From Nioella nitratireducens (GTDB lineage: Bacteria; Pseudomonadota; Alphaproteobacteria; Rhodobacterales; Rhodobacteraceae), in contig NZ_MNBW01000003.1 of assembly GCF_001879715.1 (NCBI RefSeq), forward strand, positions 124,001-188,000: a DNA stretch of 64,000 nucleotides. Reading direction: 5' to 3'. Shown here in pieces: positions 33,851 to 41,868 of this stretch. The translations under genes were made by a program, and so were the position numbers. Below the pieces are notes generated by a model. The model was not told the origin of the DNA, made no database searches, and saw nothing but the letters and a program-made list of their open reading frames with translations. The number at the start of each line of letters is the position of its first letter. Position 1 is the first letter of the stretch.

Positions 33851-34279
33851 GTGCCAGACACCGTCCCCCCCGAACAACAGGCCGACCGCTTCGCCCGCGC
33901 CCGCGAGGTGCAGGCGGTGGCCTTGCTGGAGGACTACGTGGAACTGATCGGCGACCTCATCGCCGAAATGGGCGAGGCCCGCGTGGCCGATATCGCCGAA
34001 CGCATGGGCGTGGCACAGCCCACGGCAACCAAGGCCGTTGCCCGGCTGAAACGCGAAGGTCTGGCGACCTCGCGCCCCTATCGCGGTGTCTTCCTGACCG
34101 AGGATGGCGCCGACCTGGCCGATCGCGTCCGGGCGCGCCACAGAACTGTTGTGGAACTGCTGATCGCCGTGGGTGTGCCCGAAGACACCGCGGAACTGGA
34201 CGCCGAAGGGATCGAACACCACGTCTCGGACAAGACACTGGCCGCCTTCGCCGCCTACCTCAAGGAATGCCGCGGCTGA
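33851..34279 (+). CDS. mntR: Manganese-responsive DtxR/MntR family regulator
   Basis: 142 residues. A winged HTH (about residues 43-72, DIAERMGVAQPTATKAVARLKREG) is followed by a helical dimerisation and metal-binding domain with the ligand-rich DAEGIEHHVSD. No SH3 domain, as in MntR. It represses mntH when Mn2+ is plentiful. GTG at 33851 follows GAGAAGGG; the upstream in-frame ATG at 33740 is rejected because it would lie in the operator region. Confidence 0.92.
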   Translation: MPDTVPPEQQADRFARAREVQAVALLEDYVELIGDLIAEMGEARVADIAERMGVAQPTATKAVARLKREGLATSRPYRGVFLTEDGADLADRVRARHRTVVELLIAVGVPEDTAELDAEGIEHHVSDKTLAAFAAYLKECRG

Positions 34280-34410
34280 GTCAGTGCACCGCCCGCCAGA
34301 CGCGCGGCGGAACACCGTCTGCGCGGGGGCTTGGACCCGAGCGACACGCCCCCTGCCAATCCCCAAATTTCGCCTTGTTTTCCCCAGACGCCATCGTTAG
34401 ACGGGTCCGC

Positions 34411-34500
34411 GGAGACGTGGCCGAGTGGTCGAAGGCGCTCCCCTGCTAAGGGAGTAGGCCCGGAAGGGTCTCGTGGGTTCGAATCCCATCGTCTCCGCCA
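34411..34500 (+). tRNA. tRNA-Ser(GCT)
   Basis: A 90-nt class II tRNA. The acceptor stem GGAGACG (34411-34417) pairs with CGTCTCC (34490-34496), followed by G and an encoded CCA (34498-34500). The anticodon stem is CTCCC/GGGAG with loop CTGCTAA, anticodon GCT at 34445-34447. A long variable arm (TAGGCCCGGAAGGGTCTC) marks it as serine. A site-specific recombinase remnant follows 100 bp downstream. Confidence 0.97.
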
Positions 34501-34599
34501 CTTGACCTGTAACCCTCTGGTCAATCTACAGTTTTCCAAGAGCGAAACTGGCAAATCCGGCTCCTGCTACAGAACACTGCTACAGTGGGAGCGCCAAGG

Positions 34600-34728
34600 A
34601 TGGGCATTACTCCGCATCTCGTGCTGCGAGGCACGACATATTATTTTCGCATGGCCGTGCCCCGCCACCTCGTCAAAAAGGTGGGTCGGCGCCAAAGGCT
34701 GCGTTCATGGACTGCGACGGCGACGTGA
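34600..34728 (+). pseudogene. Integrase (tyrosine recombinase) N-terminal remnant
   Basis: A 42-codon open frame, MGITPHLVLRGTTYYFRMAV followed by PRHLVKKVGRR, that stops early. It matches the N-terminal segment (DUF6538-like, 'YYFRRRVPRxLV') of phage- or island-type tyrosine integrases. Everything C-terminal, including the core-binding and catalytic domains, is gone, and the next gene begins 90 bp further. It sits just 3' of tRNA-Ser, the usual att position. This is a scar of a lost or degraded integrated element. Confidence 0.72.
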
Positions 34729-34763
34729 TGTCCACAGCAAGGACGCGGTTCAATCAGCAGGCC

Positions 34764-34790
34764 GAAAAAGGCCGGCAGAGGATTCTGCCG
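34764..34790 (-). terminator. Rho-independent terminator after TAXI binding-protein gene
   Basis: On the minus strand CGGCAGA-ATCC-TCTGCCG (arms 34784-34790 and 34773-34779), then GCC and a run of five T (34769-34765). It lies 30 bp downstream of the stop of the TAXI gene and ends the TRAP operon. Confidence 0.8.
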
Positions 34791-34819
34791 ACCTCGTGTC
34801 GCGGATGAGCGGCAACCAC

Positions 34820-35797
34820 TCAGAGCGCGCCGACTTCCTCGTAGTAGCGGCGTGCGCCGGGGTGGATCGGCATGCCTGCAAGCGATTGAACGGCGTAGTC
34901 GATGCTGATCGCCGAGGCCCAGGGCGCGTCGGAGGTCACCTGTTCGAGGTTTTCCCAGAACGCGCGGGTGATCTGGTAGACGGTTTCGTCGTCCAGGTCG
35001 GTGCGCACACCGATGCCGACGGCGGTGTTATGCGACCAGACCGGCGCGGTGTTGGTCTGGTTGGCATAGGCGTCGGCCGGGATTTCTTCGAGATAGCTGA
35101 AATTTCCGAGGAACTGGTCGACGGCCTCGCCTTCGGTGCTTTCGGGGCCGATGAAGCGGAGCGGTTCGGTTTCCGAGAACTGGATGAACTGCTGGCAGGG
35201 GTCGAGGCAGCCGTTCACATACATGTCGATATTGCCGTCGAGAAAGGCCTGAAAGCCGGTCTGCCAATTGGCGCTGATGGCTTCGTAATCCTCGCCCACA
35301 ACAAGGCCGGTCGAGGCCTCGATCCAGCGCGAGGCGGCGTTATAGGCCCCGCCGCCCTGCGGTCCGATGAAGACGGTCGCACCCTCGATGTCGTCCAGCA
35401 CCTCGATATCGCTGCCGCCGCGCACAGTGTAGTGATACTGGCCGTAAGGGAACCACATCAGCAGCGAGACATTCTCGCTCGCTTCGATCGCGTCGGGCTG
35501 GTTCTGGTACATCGCCCGGCCATTCGACATCAGTGCGTAGATGGTGGGCGAGGTCATGGCGAAATCGAGGTTGCCCCGGCCGACTTCCAACTGGTGCAGC
35601 GTGGCGGCCCCGCCACCGGCGACCTCGATGGTAATGCCGTCGAGATTGTCATTCACGATATTGGCAAAGGTCGCCATGGTGATGGCCTGCCCGAGGCTGG
35701 GGGCGATTGTGGCCATGCGCAAGGTCTGGTCCTGTGCCAAGGCCGGGCTGGCGGCGAGCAGCGCGGCCAATGCGGCGCCTTTGAAGATATGGGTCAT
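34820..35797 (-). CDS. TAXI family TRAP transporter solute-binding protein
   Basis: 325 residues with a signal peptide (about 1-22, ASPALA). The TAXI layout is clear: LRMATIAPSLGQ at the mature start, GGGAATLHQLEVGRGNLDFAMTS, VFIGPQGGGA. It captures a solute in the periplasm for the fused permease encoded 26 bp upstream. TAXI ligands are mostly unknown (glutamate and 2-oxo acids in a few cases). Co-encoding with a sulfatase suggests a desulfated or sulfated organic compound, by inference. Confidence 0.9.
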   Translation of the reverse strand: MTHIFKGAALAALLAASPALAQDQTLRMATIAPSLGQAITMATFANIVNDNLDGITIEVAGGGAATLHQLEVGRGNLDFAMTSPTIYALMSNGRAMYQNQPDAIEASENVSLLMWFPYGQYHYTVRGGSDIEVLDDIEGATVFIGPQGGGAYNAASRWIEASTGLVVGEDYEAISANWQTGFQAFLDGNIDMYVNGCLDPCQQFIQFSETEPLRFIGPESTEGEAVDQFLGNFSYLEEIPADAYANQTNTAPVWSHNTAVGIGVRTDLDDETVYQITRAFWENLEQVTSDAPWASAISIDYAVQSLAGMPIHPGARRYYEEVGAL

Positions 35798-35823
35798 GTG
35801 TCCTCCTCCAGGTGATCCAGTGA

Positions 35824-37920
35824 TTATGGGTTCGGGGCCGGGTTGGGCCCGGCACCGGCGGTGAAGCGGCGCCAGGCGATCAGCACGACGCCAAGGGCGA
35901 CGGCCGGGGCGGCGACGAGCGTTTGCGGCACGAGCAGCGCAAATCCGGCGACAAGGCGCATGGCCCGTTCCGGCGCTTTCAAGCGCGCGGTTTCGTACCC
36001 GGCAAGGGCCGAGGCCAGCAGCCATAGCGACAGGCTGAAAGCAAAAATGATCCACGCGAAACCGGCCCATGTCACATCGGCGGCCGACAGCATGGCGCGC
36101 GAGGTCACGGGATCGCCGCCAAACCACTCGAACACCACCATCAGCTTGTACAGCATCGCCGGGTGGTAGACGAAGACGAAGGGGATCAGGAACCCCGCCA
36201 TGCCGATCCGCGCGGCGGCGAAGCCGGTTGCGATCGGGTCAGCCTTGGCAATCGGCGCGGCGGCAAAGGCGGCAAGGGCCACCGGCGGCGTCACCGTTGA
36301 CATGACCGCGAAGAAGACCACGAAGAGGTGTAACGACAGGTCCGGAATGCCGACGGCGTCAATGCCGGAACTCAGCGCGATCACGATGATGAAATAGGTC
36401 GCCCCGGGCGGCAGTCCCATCCCCAACACGATCGAGCCGAGCGCCACCACGATCAGCACGGTGAAGAGTGGGCCCGAGGCCAGTTGCGCCAGCAAGAGCG
36501 ACAGTCGCCCGGCAAAGCCCGAAAGCTGAATCAGCCCGACGATCAGGCCGATGGCGGCAACGATGGTGACGATGGAGGCGGACATGCGGCCCGCATCGAC
36601 CAGCGCGGCCCAGATCTTCTGACGGCTGCGGAACTCGGGGAACAGGACCAGTGCCGACAGGATCGCCGCAAGGAAGCCGTAGAACCCCGCCTTGGGAACG
36701 GACGGCTGGATGAACAGGAAGGTCGAGAGCACACCGAGCGGGATCACGAAGACCAGGGATTGCAAGGCTTCGTGTCTGTTCAGGCCGGGGCGCTGATCTG
36801 CGGGCAGGGTGCCGACGCCTTGCTTGTGGGCCTCGAAATAGACGCTCAGGAAGGTACCGAGGTAGTAGAAGAACGCGGGCAGGATCGCGGCCACCACGAT
36901 GTAGCGATATTCCAGCCCGATCTGGCCCGCGACGAAAAAGGCGACGACGCCCATCACCGGCGGCATGACTTGACCGCCGGTCGATGCCGCCGCCTCCACC
37001 GCGCCGGCGAACGCGGGCTTGAAACCGGCCCGCTTGATGACGGGAATGGTCATGACCCCGGTCGAGACCACGTTGGAAATCGCCGCGCCCGACAGCGTGC
37101 CGAAAAGAGCCGAGCTTGCCACCGCCGAATGCGCCGCGCCACCGACGAAACCGCCGGTCAGCCGGTTGGCGATCTTCATCAACAGGTCGCCCGCGCCGCT
37201 GCCCATCAGGACCGCGCCGAAGACGATAAAGATCAGGACGTTGCCAGAGACGACCTGCAAAGGCTGGCCAAAGGCACCGCCGGTCTGTGCCCAGAAATTC
37301 TGGACCATCGCGCGCAGGTTCTGGGACAGGGTCGCTTCGGACCCGGCAAGGATGCCGGTCCAGTCGGGAAACAGCCCGCGGGTAAAGAAATAGATCACCC
37401 AGAAGACACAGAATGCCGCGATGAAGCCGCCGAACAGCCGCCACGCAAGGTAGAGGGTGATCGTGGTGATGATCGGAAAAACCACATAGTCGAGCGGCTG
37501 CGCCGACGGCAGAAGGCCCGCGTCGGTGCCGAAAAGCTTGACGATCCACATGGTGAACCCGCCCACGGCCAGCACCGTCATAAGCCAGTTCAGCCAGCGC
37601 AGACCGGGCCGCTTGTGCAGCGTCAGCAGGGTGATCGCGAAGGCGAAGGTGATCGGCAGGCCAAGGATCAGGCCCGTGGGTTGAAGAAAGCTGCGTTCGA
37701 AGCTGCGAAAGCCGCCGCCAAGCCAGTGTTCGCGCATCAAGATACGTTGGTCCCGGCGCGACAGCTCGTCCCAACCGGCGGTGGTGCTCTCGATGAACCA
37801 GCGCACGAAATCCGAGATCGGGCCGCTGGCGGCATAGGTCAGGATGACCAACGTGAAGAACACGGCCAGGATATCGACCAGCCGGTCATCGGGCGATTTG
37901 ATCGGGCGCGGATCAGTCAT
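35824..37920 (-). CDS. TRAP transporter permease, fused small and large subunits (4TM12TM type)
   Basis: 698 residues with about 17 membrane segments. The first ~200 residues correspond to a DctQ-like part and the rest to DctM: GTLSGAAISNVVSTGVMTIP, AASTGGQVMPPVMG and GLPPGATYFI are diagnostic of the TAXI-associated fused permeases. It is driven by an ion gradient. It overlaps the sulfatase gene by 8 bp, so the two are translationally coupled. Confidence 0.92.
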   Translation of the reverse strand: MTDPRPIKSPDDRLVDILAVFFTLVILTYAASGPISDFVRWFIESTTAGWDELSRRDQRILMREHWLGGGFRSFERSFLQPTGLILGLPITFAFAITLLTLHKRPGLRWLNWLMTVLAVGGFTMWIVKLFGTDAGLLPSAQPLDYVVFPIITTITLYLAWRLFGGFIAAFCVFWVIYFFTRGLFPDWTGILAGSEATLSQNLRAMVQNFWAQTGGAFGQPLQVVSGNVLIFIVFGAVLMGSGAGDLLMKIANRLTGGFVGGAAHSAVASSALFGTLSGAAISNVVSTGVMTIPVIKRAGFKPAFAGAVEAAASTGGQVMPPVMGVVAFFVAGQIGLEYRYIVVAAILPAFFYYLGTFLSVYFEAHKQGVGTLPADQRPGLNRHEALQSLVFVIPLGVLSTFLFIQPSVPKAGFYGFLAAILSALVLFPEFRSRQKIWAALVDAGRMSASIVTIVAAIGLIVGLIQLSGFAGRLSLLLAQLASGPLFTVLIVVALGSIVLGMGLPPGATYFIIVIALSSGIDAVGIPDLSLHLFVVFFAVMSTVTPPVALAAFAAAPIAKADPIATGFAAARIGMAGFLIPFVFVYHPAMLYKLMVVFEWFGGDPVTSRAMLSAADVTWAGFAWIIFAFSLSLWLLASALAGYETARLKAPERAMRLVAGFALLVPQTLVAAPAVALGVVLIAWRRFTAGAGPNPAPNP

Positions 37921-39571
37921 CGCCGGTCTCCTGCATGGTAAAGTCGCGCTCGGCCTCGCCCCGGTATTTCACCAGCAAATCCTCGGACACTTCGGACCCG
38001 TCATAAAGGAAGGGCAACACCCCGCGCCGCAGGGACCGGCCCCGCATGGCGGTTATATCGGACTCGGATCGCGTGACACGCTGCGACATGCGCAGGCCCC
38101 ATTGAGCCAGAAACCCCTGCATCCGGGCGATCTGGTCCTCGTGGCCCGGCCCCTTGGCGAGATCGTGAAATTCCTCGGGGTCGGTTTCGAGGTCGAACAG
38201 CATCGGACGATAGCCGCCCTCGGCATGGATCAGTTTCCACCGCCCGTCGAACACCATGAACAGCCGCGCATCGGCGGACCGCTGCACCAGCGTCTTGCCA
38301 AAGGGGCGGCAGGCATAGTCGTATTCGCTGATCACCGCCTCGCGCCAGTCGGCGGGCGTTTCGCCCCGCAGCCATGGCATCAGCGAGCGGCCTTCGAGGA
38401 TGTGGGTCGGCACTTCTGCCCCGGCGGCCTCGACAAAGGTCGCAGCGAGGTCGATCGACTCGACCAGCGCGTCGCAGGTGGTGCCGCGCGTCGCGTCGGC
38501 CTCGGAGCGCGGATCGTAGAGGATCATCGGGATCTTGACCGAGGGGTCGTGGAACAGGTCTTTCTCGCCCATCCAGTGATCACCCAGATAGTCGCCGTGA
38601 TCCGAGGTCAGGACGATCATGGTGTCGTCGATCTTCCCGGTCCGCTCCAGACAATCGAGGATTACCCCCAACTGGTCGTCGCATTGCTTGATCAGGCCCA
38701 TATAGGCCGGGATCACCTTTTGCCGGACCTCTTCGCGCTGAAAGGCCTCGGAGATCCTGGAGGTCAGGAAGGCATCAAAAATCGGGTGTGTGTTCTCGCG
38801 CTCCACCTCGTGCCGCGTCGGGGCGGGCACATGGTTGGCGCCGAACATGTCGTGATAGGGGGCGGGCACGATGTAGGGCCAGTGTGGCTTGATATAGGAG
38901 ACATGCGCGCACCACGGGCCGGTCTGCGCGTCCACGAACGCCAGCGTTTGACGGGTCAGCCACGGAGTTTCGCTGTCTTCCTCGCGGATGTTGGCAGGTT
39001 TGTCGGCGTTGCCGAACATCCAGCCCGAGGCGACCTTGCCACCTTCGATTCCGGCATTGGCGTAGTCGGCCCACGGGTTTTCGCCCGGATAGCCCTTGGA
39101 TTTCAGGTATTCGTTGTAGGGGGATCGTTTTTCGTCATAAAAGCCGTCCGGCCCCTGCGCCCAGAGGCCATCGTCGCGGATCCACGCATCGAAGCCGCAT
39201 TCCGCCTGCCGCGCGCCGATCACGCTGTCGCGCGAAAGCCCAAGGCGTTCCATCCCGTCGGCATCGGCCTTCATATGTGTCTTGCCGATCAGCCAGCACT
39301 CCATCCCGGCCTTGCGCAGATGGTCGCCCATCGTCTGCTCGCCGACCCGCAGCGGGTAGCCGTTCCACTGTGCCCCGTGAGACGAGGCATAGCGGCCGGT
39401 ATAGAAACTCATTCGGCTAGGACCGCAGATCGGCGACTGGCAATAGGCATTGGTAAAACGCACGCCCTTGGCGGCGACGCGGTCGAAATTCGGGGTGTCC
39501 AGATGCGGATGCCCGGCGCAGCTGAGGTAATCGAACCTCAACTGGTCATACATGATGAACAGGATGTTCAC
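37913..39571 (-). CDS. Sulfatase (formylglycine-dependent hydrolase, arylsulfatase/choline-sulfatase-like)
   Basis: 552 residues. The signature CGPSR at residues 49-53 gives C49 as the site of formylglycine conversion. Metal ligands are visible in MYDQLRFD (residues ~8-14) and TSDHGDYLGDHW. No signal peptide, so it is cytoplasmic and acts on imported sulfate (or phosphonate) esters. It is first in an operon with the TRAP transporter and lies 99 bp after a co-oriented LysR gene. Choline sulfatase BetC is the nearest named idea, but no choline genes are near. Confidence 0.88.
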   Translation of the reverse strand: MNILFIMYDQLRFDYLSCAGHPHLDTPNFDRVAAKGVRFTNAYCQSPICGPSRMSFYTGRYASSHGAQWNGYPLRVGEQTMGDHLRKAGMECWLIGKTHMKADADGMERLGLSRDSVIGARQAECGFDAWIRDDGLWAQGPDGFYDEKRSPYNEYLKSKGYPGENPWADYANAGIEGGKVASGWMFGNADKPANIREEDSETPWLTRQTLAFVDAQTGPWCAHVSYIKPHWPYIVPAPYHDMFGANHVPAPTRHEVERENTHPIFDAFLTSRISEAFQREEVRQKVIPAYMGLIKQCDDQLGVILDCLERTGKIDDTMIVLTSDHGDYLGDHWMGEKDLFHDPSVKIPMILYDPRSEADATRGTTCDALVESIDLAATFVEAAGAEVPTHILEGRSLMPWLRGETPADWREAVISEYDYACRPFGKTLVQRSADARLFMVFDGRWKLIHAEGGYRPMLFDLETDPEEFHDLAKGPGHEDQIARMQGFLAQWGLRMSQRVTRSESDITAMRGRSLRRGVLPFLYDGSEVSEDLLVKYRGEAERDFTMQETGDD

Positions 39572-39646
39572 GCGTTCCTCCTTTGACAGGCCGTGGCCTG
39601 ATCTCCCGGGGTAGACGCTATCCTGCGGGGAGAGGGGGAAATAGTC

Positions 39647-39675
39647 CCTGAAAAGTTACTGAGATAAATTTCAGG
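39647..39675. promoter_or_regulatory. Inverted repeat between LysR and sulfatase genes
   Basis: CCTGAAA (39647-39653) and TTTCAGG (39669-39675), perfect 7-bp arms 15 bp apart. The distal arm covers the stop codon of the LysR gene. It lies about 76-104 bp upstream of the sulfatase ATG, a fitting distance for a LysR activator site. A terminator for the LysR gene is the alternative; there is only a short TTTT stretch. Confidence 0.4.
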
Positions 39676-40582
39676 AATACCCACGCGTGCGGGCGAAATC
39701 GTCGGCCACGGCCAGAAGGCAATCGCGGAAACACTGACCTGCCGGGGTCAGGGGGCTTTCTGCCGAATGTGTTATGGCGATCACGACCGGATCGAAATGT
39801 TCGCGGATCGGGATCGGGACGATCGGCCAGATCTGCTGGATCTCTTCCAGAAGGAAGGTAGGAAAGGTGCAGACCAGATCGCTGTCGCGCAGCATCCCGA
39901 GAATCGACAGGATCGAATCCGAGTTGGTCGCAGGCACCGGTGGGGCGAGGCCAAGGTCACGGAAATACCCCGCAACGATGGGCTGCCGTTCGCGCGGGCC
40001 GATCATGATCCATTCTGCCTCGGTCAGGTCCAGCACGCTTGTGGCGGTGGCATGGCGCGACGTGGTGCTGGTCACGACGGATATCGGCGTGCGGGTGATT
40101 TCAGCCACGCTCAGCCCCTTGGCGCGATGACCGAGCGGGGCCGGTCCGATCACGAAATCGACCTCGCCGTTGCGCAAGGGGCCGAAGGCCATCGGTTCGT
40201 GCCCGCCCGAGATTTGCACATGCACATCGGGATAGCGGCGCCGAAACCGCTTGATTGCTGGTGGTACGAACCGGGCCGCAGCCAGCGGTGAGACGGTGAT
40301 GGTAAGGCTGCCATCCATCTGGCCCTGCATCTGCCGGACCTCATCCTCCATCCGGCGCAATTCGCCTTGAATGATCCGGGCCCGGCGCAGCACCGCACGG
40401 CCCTGTTCGGTGACGACAACCCCGCTCGGCCCGCGTTCGAAGATCGCCATGCCCAGATCGGCCTCGGCCTGCCGCAGGGCCTTGGTCATCGCGGGTTGTG
40501 TCCGTCCAAGCGCCTTTGCGGCCGCCCGCAGGCTGCCGGCGGTCTCGATCGCCAGAATGATCTCGATATGCTTGAGGTTCAT
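39671..40582 (-). CDS. LysR family regulator of the sulfatase-TRAP operon
   Basis: 303 residues. The N-terminal HTH (residues ~2-60, HIEIILAIETAGSLRAAAKALGRTQPAMTKALRQAE) is followed by a two-lobed effector domain, as in CbbR/GbpR-like proteins. It is encoded directly upstream of the sulfatase gene on the same strand, so regulation of that operon is likely. Confidence 0.9.
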   Translation of the reverse strand: MNLKHIEIILAIETAGSLRAAAKALGRTQPAMTKALRQAEADLGMAIFERGPSGVVVTEQGRAVLRRARIIQGELRRMEDEVRQMQGQMDGSLTITVSPLAAARFVPPAIKRFRRRYPDVHVQISGGHEPMAFGPLRNGEVDFVIGPAPLGHRAKGLSVAEITRTPISVVTSTTSRHATATSVLDLTEAEWIMIGPRERQPIVAGYFRDLGLAPPVPATNSDSILSILGMLRDSDLVCTFPTFLLEEIQQIWPIVPIPIREHFDPVVIAITHSAESPLTPAGQCFRDCLLAVADDFARTRGYS

Positions 40583-40654
40583 GCAGCCGCCTCCCTTGCC
40601 GCGCAGTATGGCGGGGCCGGGCAGAGAGGTCCAATGGCTTCGCGCCGGTTCGGA

Positions 40655-41620
40655 TCAGTCCTTACCGGGCACGGGCGGCGTGCCGTGGGTGTGAAAGCTG
40701 GGGATGGTTTTCAATCCCCAGGCTTGCCCCTTCTTGCGGTCGGCCTCGGTCCATTTGATTGGTGTCCAGTCGGGCGCAAGGATCAACCGGGCCCCGGCAT
40801 TGGCCAATTCCACGCGATTGCCCGCCGGTTCCCAGACATAGAGGAAGAAAGTGCCCTGAATAGCGTGCTTGTGCGGCCCGGTTTCGATATGGACGCCGTT
40901 TTGCAGGAAGATATCGGCGGCGCGCAGGATGTCCTCGCGCTGGTCGGTGGCATAGGTGACGTGGTGCAGCCGCCCCAGACCGCCGCCGTGTTCCTCGGTG
41001 CAGGCGAGGTCATAGCTCTTGTTGTTCACCGTGAACCAGCAGCCGCCGAGCCGCCCGTTGTCCAACTCGATATATTCGGTCACGCGACTGCCAAGACAGG
41101 TTTCCATGAACCGCTTAAACTCGGTCACATCCTCGGACAACAGGTTGAGATGATCGAGCCGCCGGGGCGGGGCGCCGGTAAAGGCGCTGGCGGTGTTCTT
41201 GAGGGCAGGGCGGTCTGCGCCCTCGGCCGCGTGCCAGCGGGTTTCGTAGTAGATTTCGAAGACATGGCCGAACGGGTCGTGGAACCGAAAGGCGGGTCCG
41301 TGCCCCATGTCGCCCTCGACCCAGCCAAGCGTCTTGTAGCCCGAGGCCTCGATCGCGGCGACCCGCCGGTCCAGCGCTTCAGGGCTGGCGGCGCGATAGC
41401 CGATATGGCCCACCCCTGTCGTTTTGGCGCGGGTCAGCTTCAACGAGTGAAATTCGTAGTCGTCCCACGCCCGCAAATAGGCGCTGGTTTCGTCCTGCCC
41501 GCTCAGCTTCAGGCCATACACGCGCGTGAAGAAGTCAAGGCTTTCTTCGAACCTGTCTGTAAGCATCTCGACATGCCCCAAATGGGCGATGTCGAACGGG
41601 GTCGTTGGGGGCGTCGTCAT
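40655..41620 (-). CDS. Extradiol ring-cleavage dioxygenase-like VOC protein (catechol 2,3-dioxygenase type)
   Basis: 321 residues made of two VOC modules. Candidate Fe2+ ligands are H16 (HLGHVEM), a His in GRLHHVTYA in the second module, and a Glu in WEPAGNRVEL, which is the 2-His-1-Glu pattern of type I extradiol dioxygenases. It would open a catechol ring. ATG at 41620 begins the first module; the frame runs further upstream without similarity. The gap to the divergent double-HTH regulator holds two GGCTATAGC boxes. No semialdehyde hydrolase or hydratase is near. Confidence 0.85.
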   Translation of the reverse strand: MTTPPTTPFDIAHLGHVEMLTDRFEESLDFFTRVYGLKLSGQDETSAYLRAWDDYEFHSLKLTRAKTTGVGHIGYRAASPEALDRRVAAIEASGYKTLGWVEGDMGHGPAFRFHDPFGHVFEIYYETRWHAAEGADRPALKNTASAFTGAPPRRLDHLNLLSEDVTEFKRFMETCLGSRVTEYIELDNGRLGGCWFTVNNKSYDLACTEEHGGGLGRLHHVTYATDQREDILRAADIFLQNGVHIETGPHKHAIQGTFFLYVWEPAGNRVELANAGARLILAPDWTPIKWTEADRKKGQAWGLKTIPSFHTHGTPPVPGKD

Positions 41621-41743
41621 CTGGCGTCCTTGTGACTGGCCGCGCCGGGACCGGACTGCGCGCTGTAAGATGTGTCCCGGTGCAGCGATCCCATGATGGT
41701 GGGGCCTTGGCAATTCGGAACCCCGTGCGCAGGCATAATTACT

Positions 41744-41753
41744 GGCTATAGCC
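41744..41753. promoter_or_regulatory. GGCTATAGCC palindrome, copy 1
   Basis: A perfect 10-bp palindrome in the divergent gap between the dioxygenase and the double-HTH LysR gene. A second GGCTATAGC lies exactly 90 bp downstream (41834). Candidate operator half of a looped pair. Confidence 0.45.
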
Positions 41754-41833
41754 CTATTGTATGGTAGACAGGGCCCCTGCCGCGACATGGTAAAAATCGC
41801 AGAGGTGAGATGGCGAAAAAAGCCGCAAGGACA

Positions 41834-41842
41834 GGCTATAGC
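41834..41842. promoter_or_regulatory. GGCTATAGC box, copy 2
   Basis: GGCTATAGC in AGGCTATAGCG, 27 bp upstream of the regulator start. It shares nine bases with copy 1. A position close to the ATG would fit autorepression. Confidence 0.42.
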
Positions 41843-41868
41843 GCGCAACGTGCGGCGGGGGCGGGGCA

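Noticed and set aside
34331-35815. Long plus frame through tRNA-Ser, the integrase remnant and the TAXI gene
   Set aside because: It covers a tRNA and runs antisense to a clear binding-protein gene; only the short separate integrase frame is credible.
36484-37941. Plus-strand frame of 485 codons opposite the TRAP permease
   Set aside because: Gln/Asp/Arg-rich shadow of membrane-helix codons; the permease on the other strand is unambiguous.
34411-40582. The whole LysR-sulfatase-TRAP block as a mobile island bounded by tRNA-Ser
   Set aside because: No right-hand att repeat and no other mobility genes were found, and base composition looks like the rest; kept only as a possibility.
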